Source: JBKBXU01 sp046313675 (GTDB taxonomy: Bacteria; Bacteroidota; Bacteroidia; Cytophagales; Cytophagaceae). Taken from it: a DNA stretch of 6,556 nucleotides. The stretch is from NCBI GenBank assembly GCA_046313675.1, contig JBKBXU010000272.1, positions 1 through 6,556 on the forward strand, written 5' to 3'. The notes below the pieces were generated by a model. The model did no database searches and was not told the DNA's origin. It was given only the letters and a program-made list of their open reading frames with translations. The position numbers and the translations under genes were made by a program. This document shows positions 5,916-6,556 of the stretch, piece by piece. Position 1 is the first letter of the stretch, and each line of letters starts with the position of its first letter.

Positions 5916-6556
5916 ATGCACCTGGACATTCTATATCAGGACGAATCAATCGTGGCGGTAAACAAGCCGCATGGTTTACTCGTCCATAGGTCCCCCATAG
6001 CCTGTGATGCCAAAGAGTTTGCCTTACAGATTCTCCGGAACCAACTAGGGAGGCATGTTTTTCCTGCCCATCGACTTGACAGAAAAACAGGAGGTGTGTT
6101 ACTTTTTGCATTAAATGAAGAAATGCTTCGGCAACTCCAGGGGCTGTTCAGCAGTCAGCAGATGCATAAAACTTATCTTGCCATTGTCCGGGGATATACC
6201 GAAGATGAGGAAGAAATTGACTATCCTATAAAAAAAGAAAACGGGAATTTGCAGGAAGCATTTACCAGATACAAAACCATTAGACGCACTGAGATACCTG
6301 TAAGCCTGGGAAAATTCAACACACAAAGATACTCATTACTAGAGGCTACCCCCATCACCGGACGAATGCACCAGCTCAGAAAGCATTTTGCACACATACT
6401 GCACCCCATCATCGGCGACCGTCCTCACGGATGCAATAAGCAAAATAAATTATTTAAGGAAAAATGGAATATGAACACAATGATGTTGCATTGCAGGGCC
6501 TTGCAATTTGCACATCCGGAAATGCAAAAAAGTATCCGCATAGAAGCACCCTTGCA
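5916..6556 (+). CDS. truC: TruC-like tRNA pseudouridine synthase, RluA family (partial, cut by right edge)
   Basis: The frame is open for 213 codons to the window end. The protein isomerises uridine to pseudouridine in RNA; the best match from memory is TruC, which modifies U65 of tRNA. The opening LDILYQDESIVAVNKPHGLLVHRS (residues 3-26) and AHRLDRKTGGVLLFAL (51-66) parallel E. coli TruC closely. HRLDR (52-56) carries the catalytic Asp55. KTYLAIVRG (85-93) has the conserved active-site Tyr87, and TGRMHQLRKHFAHILHPIIGD (148-168) is the family's third motif with the GRxHQxR core. LHCRALQFAHP (191-201) is the usual C-terminal strand. About 20-50 residues are missing downstream, judging by a family length near 240-260. 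There is no N-terminal S4 domain, as expected for TruC and unlike RluC/RluD. One oddity is Gly59 where the family usually has Ser in 'HRLDRxTSG'. The ATG lies 2 bases after the doxX stop. Confidence 0.9.
   Translation, partial: MHLDILYQDESIVAVNKPHGLLVHRSPIACDAKEFALQILRNQLGRHVFPAHRLDRKTGGVLLFALNEEMLRQLQGLFSSQQMHKTYLAIVRGYTEDEEEIDYPIKKENGNLQEAFTRYKTIRRTEIPVSLGKFNTQRYSLLEATPITGRMHQLRKHFAHILHPIIGDRPHGCNKQNKLFKEKWNMNTMMLHCRALQFAHPEMQKSIRIEAPL

Noticed and set aside
5685..6412. Short ORFs overlapping doxX and the pseudouridine synthase gene
   Set aside because: Both real genes have clear family motifs in their own frames; the overlapping readings have none.
1..6556. Mobile element, CRISPR array, tRNA or prophage remnant
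   Set aside because: No terminal repeats, transposase-like ORF, spaced direct repeats or cloverleaf-like sequence was seen, and all genes are intact apart from the two cut by window edges.

Overview
The window looks like chromosome from a member of the Bacteroidota, probably Cytophagales-like, although the lineage is an inference. The supporting signs are a SusC/FepA-class TonB-dependent receptor, a lipoprotein with an acidic/Lys stretch after the lipid Cys, a TPR protein leading into a CHAT-type region, the absence of Shine-Dalgarno sequences before every start, moderate GC and a promoter-like TAnnTTTG-type box. Coding density is very high. No RNA gene, insertion sequence, CRISPR array or gene-free stretch over 300 bases is visible.

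Two gene blocks diverge from an AT-rich region of about 180 bases (4590-4772). The left block (4589 down to 1, minus strand) is a tight cluster transcribed as TonB-dependent receptor, then a surface-type lipoprotein 1 base after its stop, then a secreted TPR protein 6 bases later. The TPR gene runs off the left edge after 500 codons, just where a CHAT (caspase-like) domain normally begins. The spacing strongly implies one transcript, so the receptor, the lipoprotein and the periplasmic or exported TPR/CHAT protein probably share one envelope process. Substrate and function cannot be read from the sequence.

The right block (4773 to 6556, plus strand) encodes a class I SAM-dependent methyltransferase, a DoxX-family membrane protein (13-base gap) and a TruC-like RluA-family tRNA pseudouridine synthase (2-base gap), which is cut by the right edge about 213 residues in. 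These look like co-transcribed housekeeping or accessory genes without an evident shared pathway.

The most unusual item is the lipoprotein at 1508-2266. An apparent lipocalin-like beta domain is interrupted before its last strand by a Tyr/Gly-rich segment in which a small residue falls every fourth position for 12 consecutive steps. A second, five-step GX3 run follows. This resembles the deca-GX3 pattern of Yae1/Lto1 proteins, but here it sits in an exported lipoprotein beside a TonB-dependent receptor. Two imperfect palindromes with TTTCA/TGAAA arms in the divergent promoter region are candidate operators.
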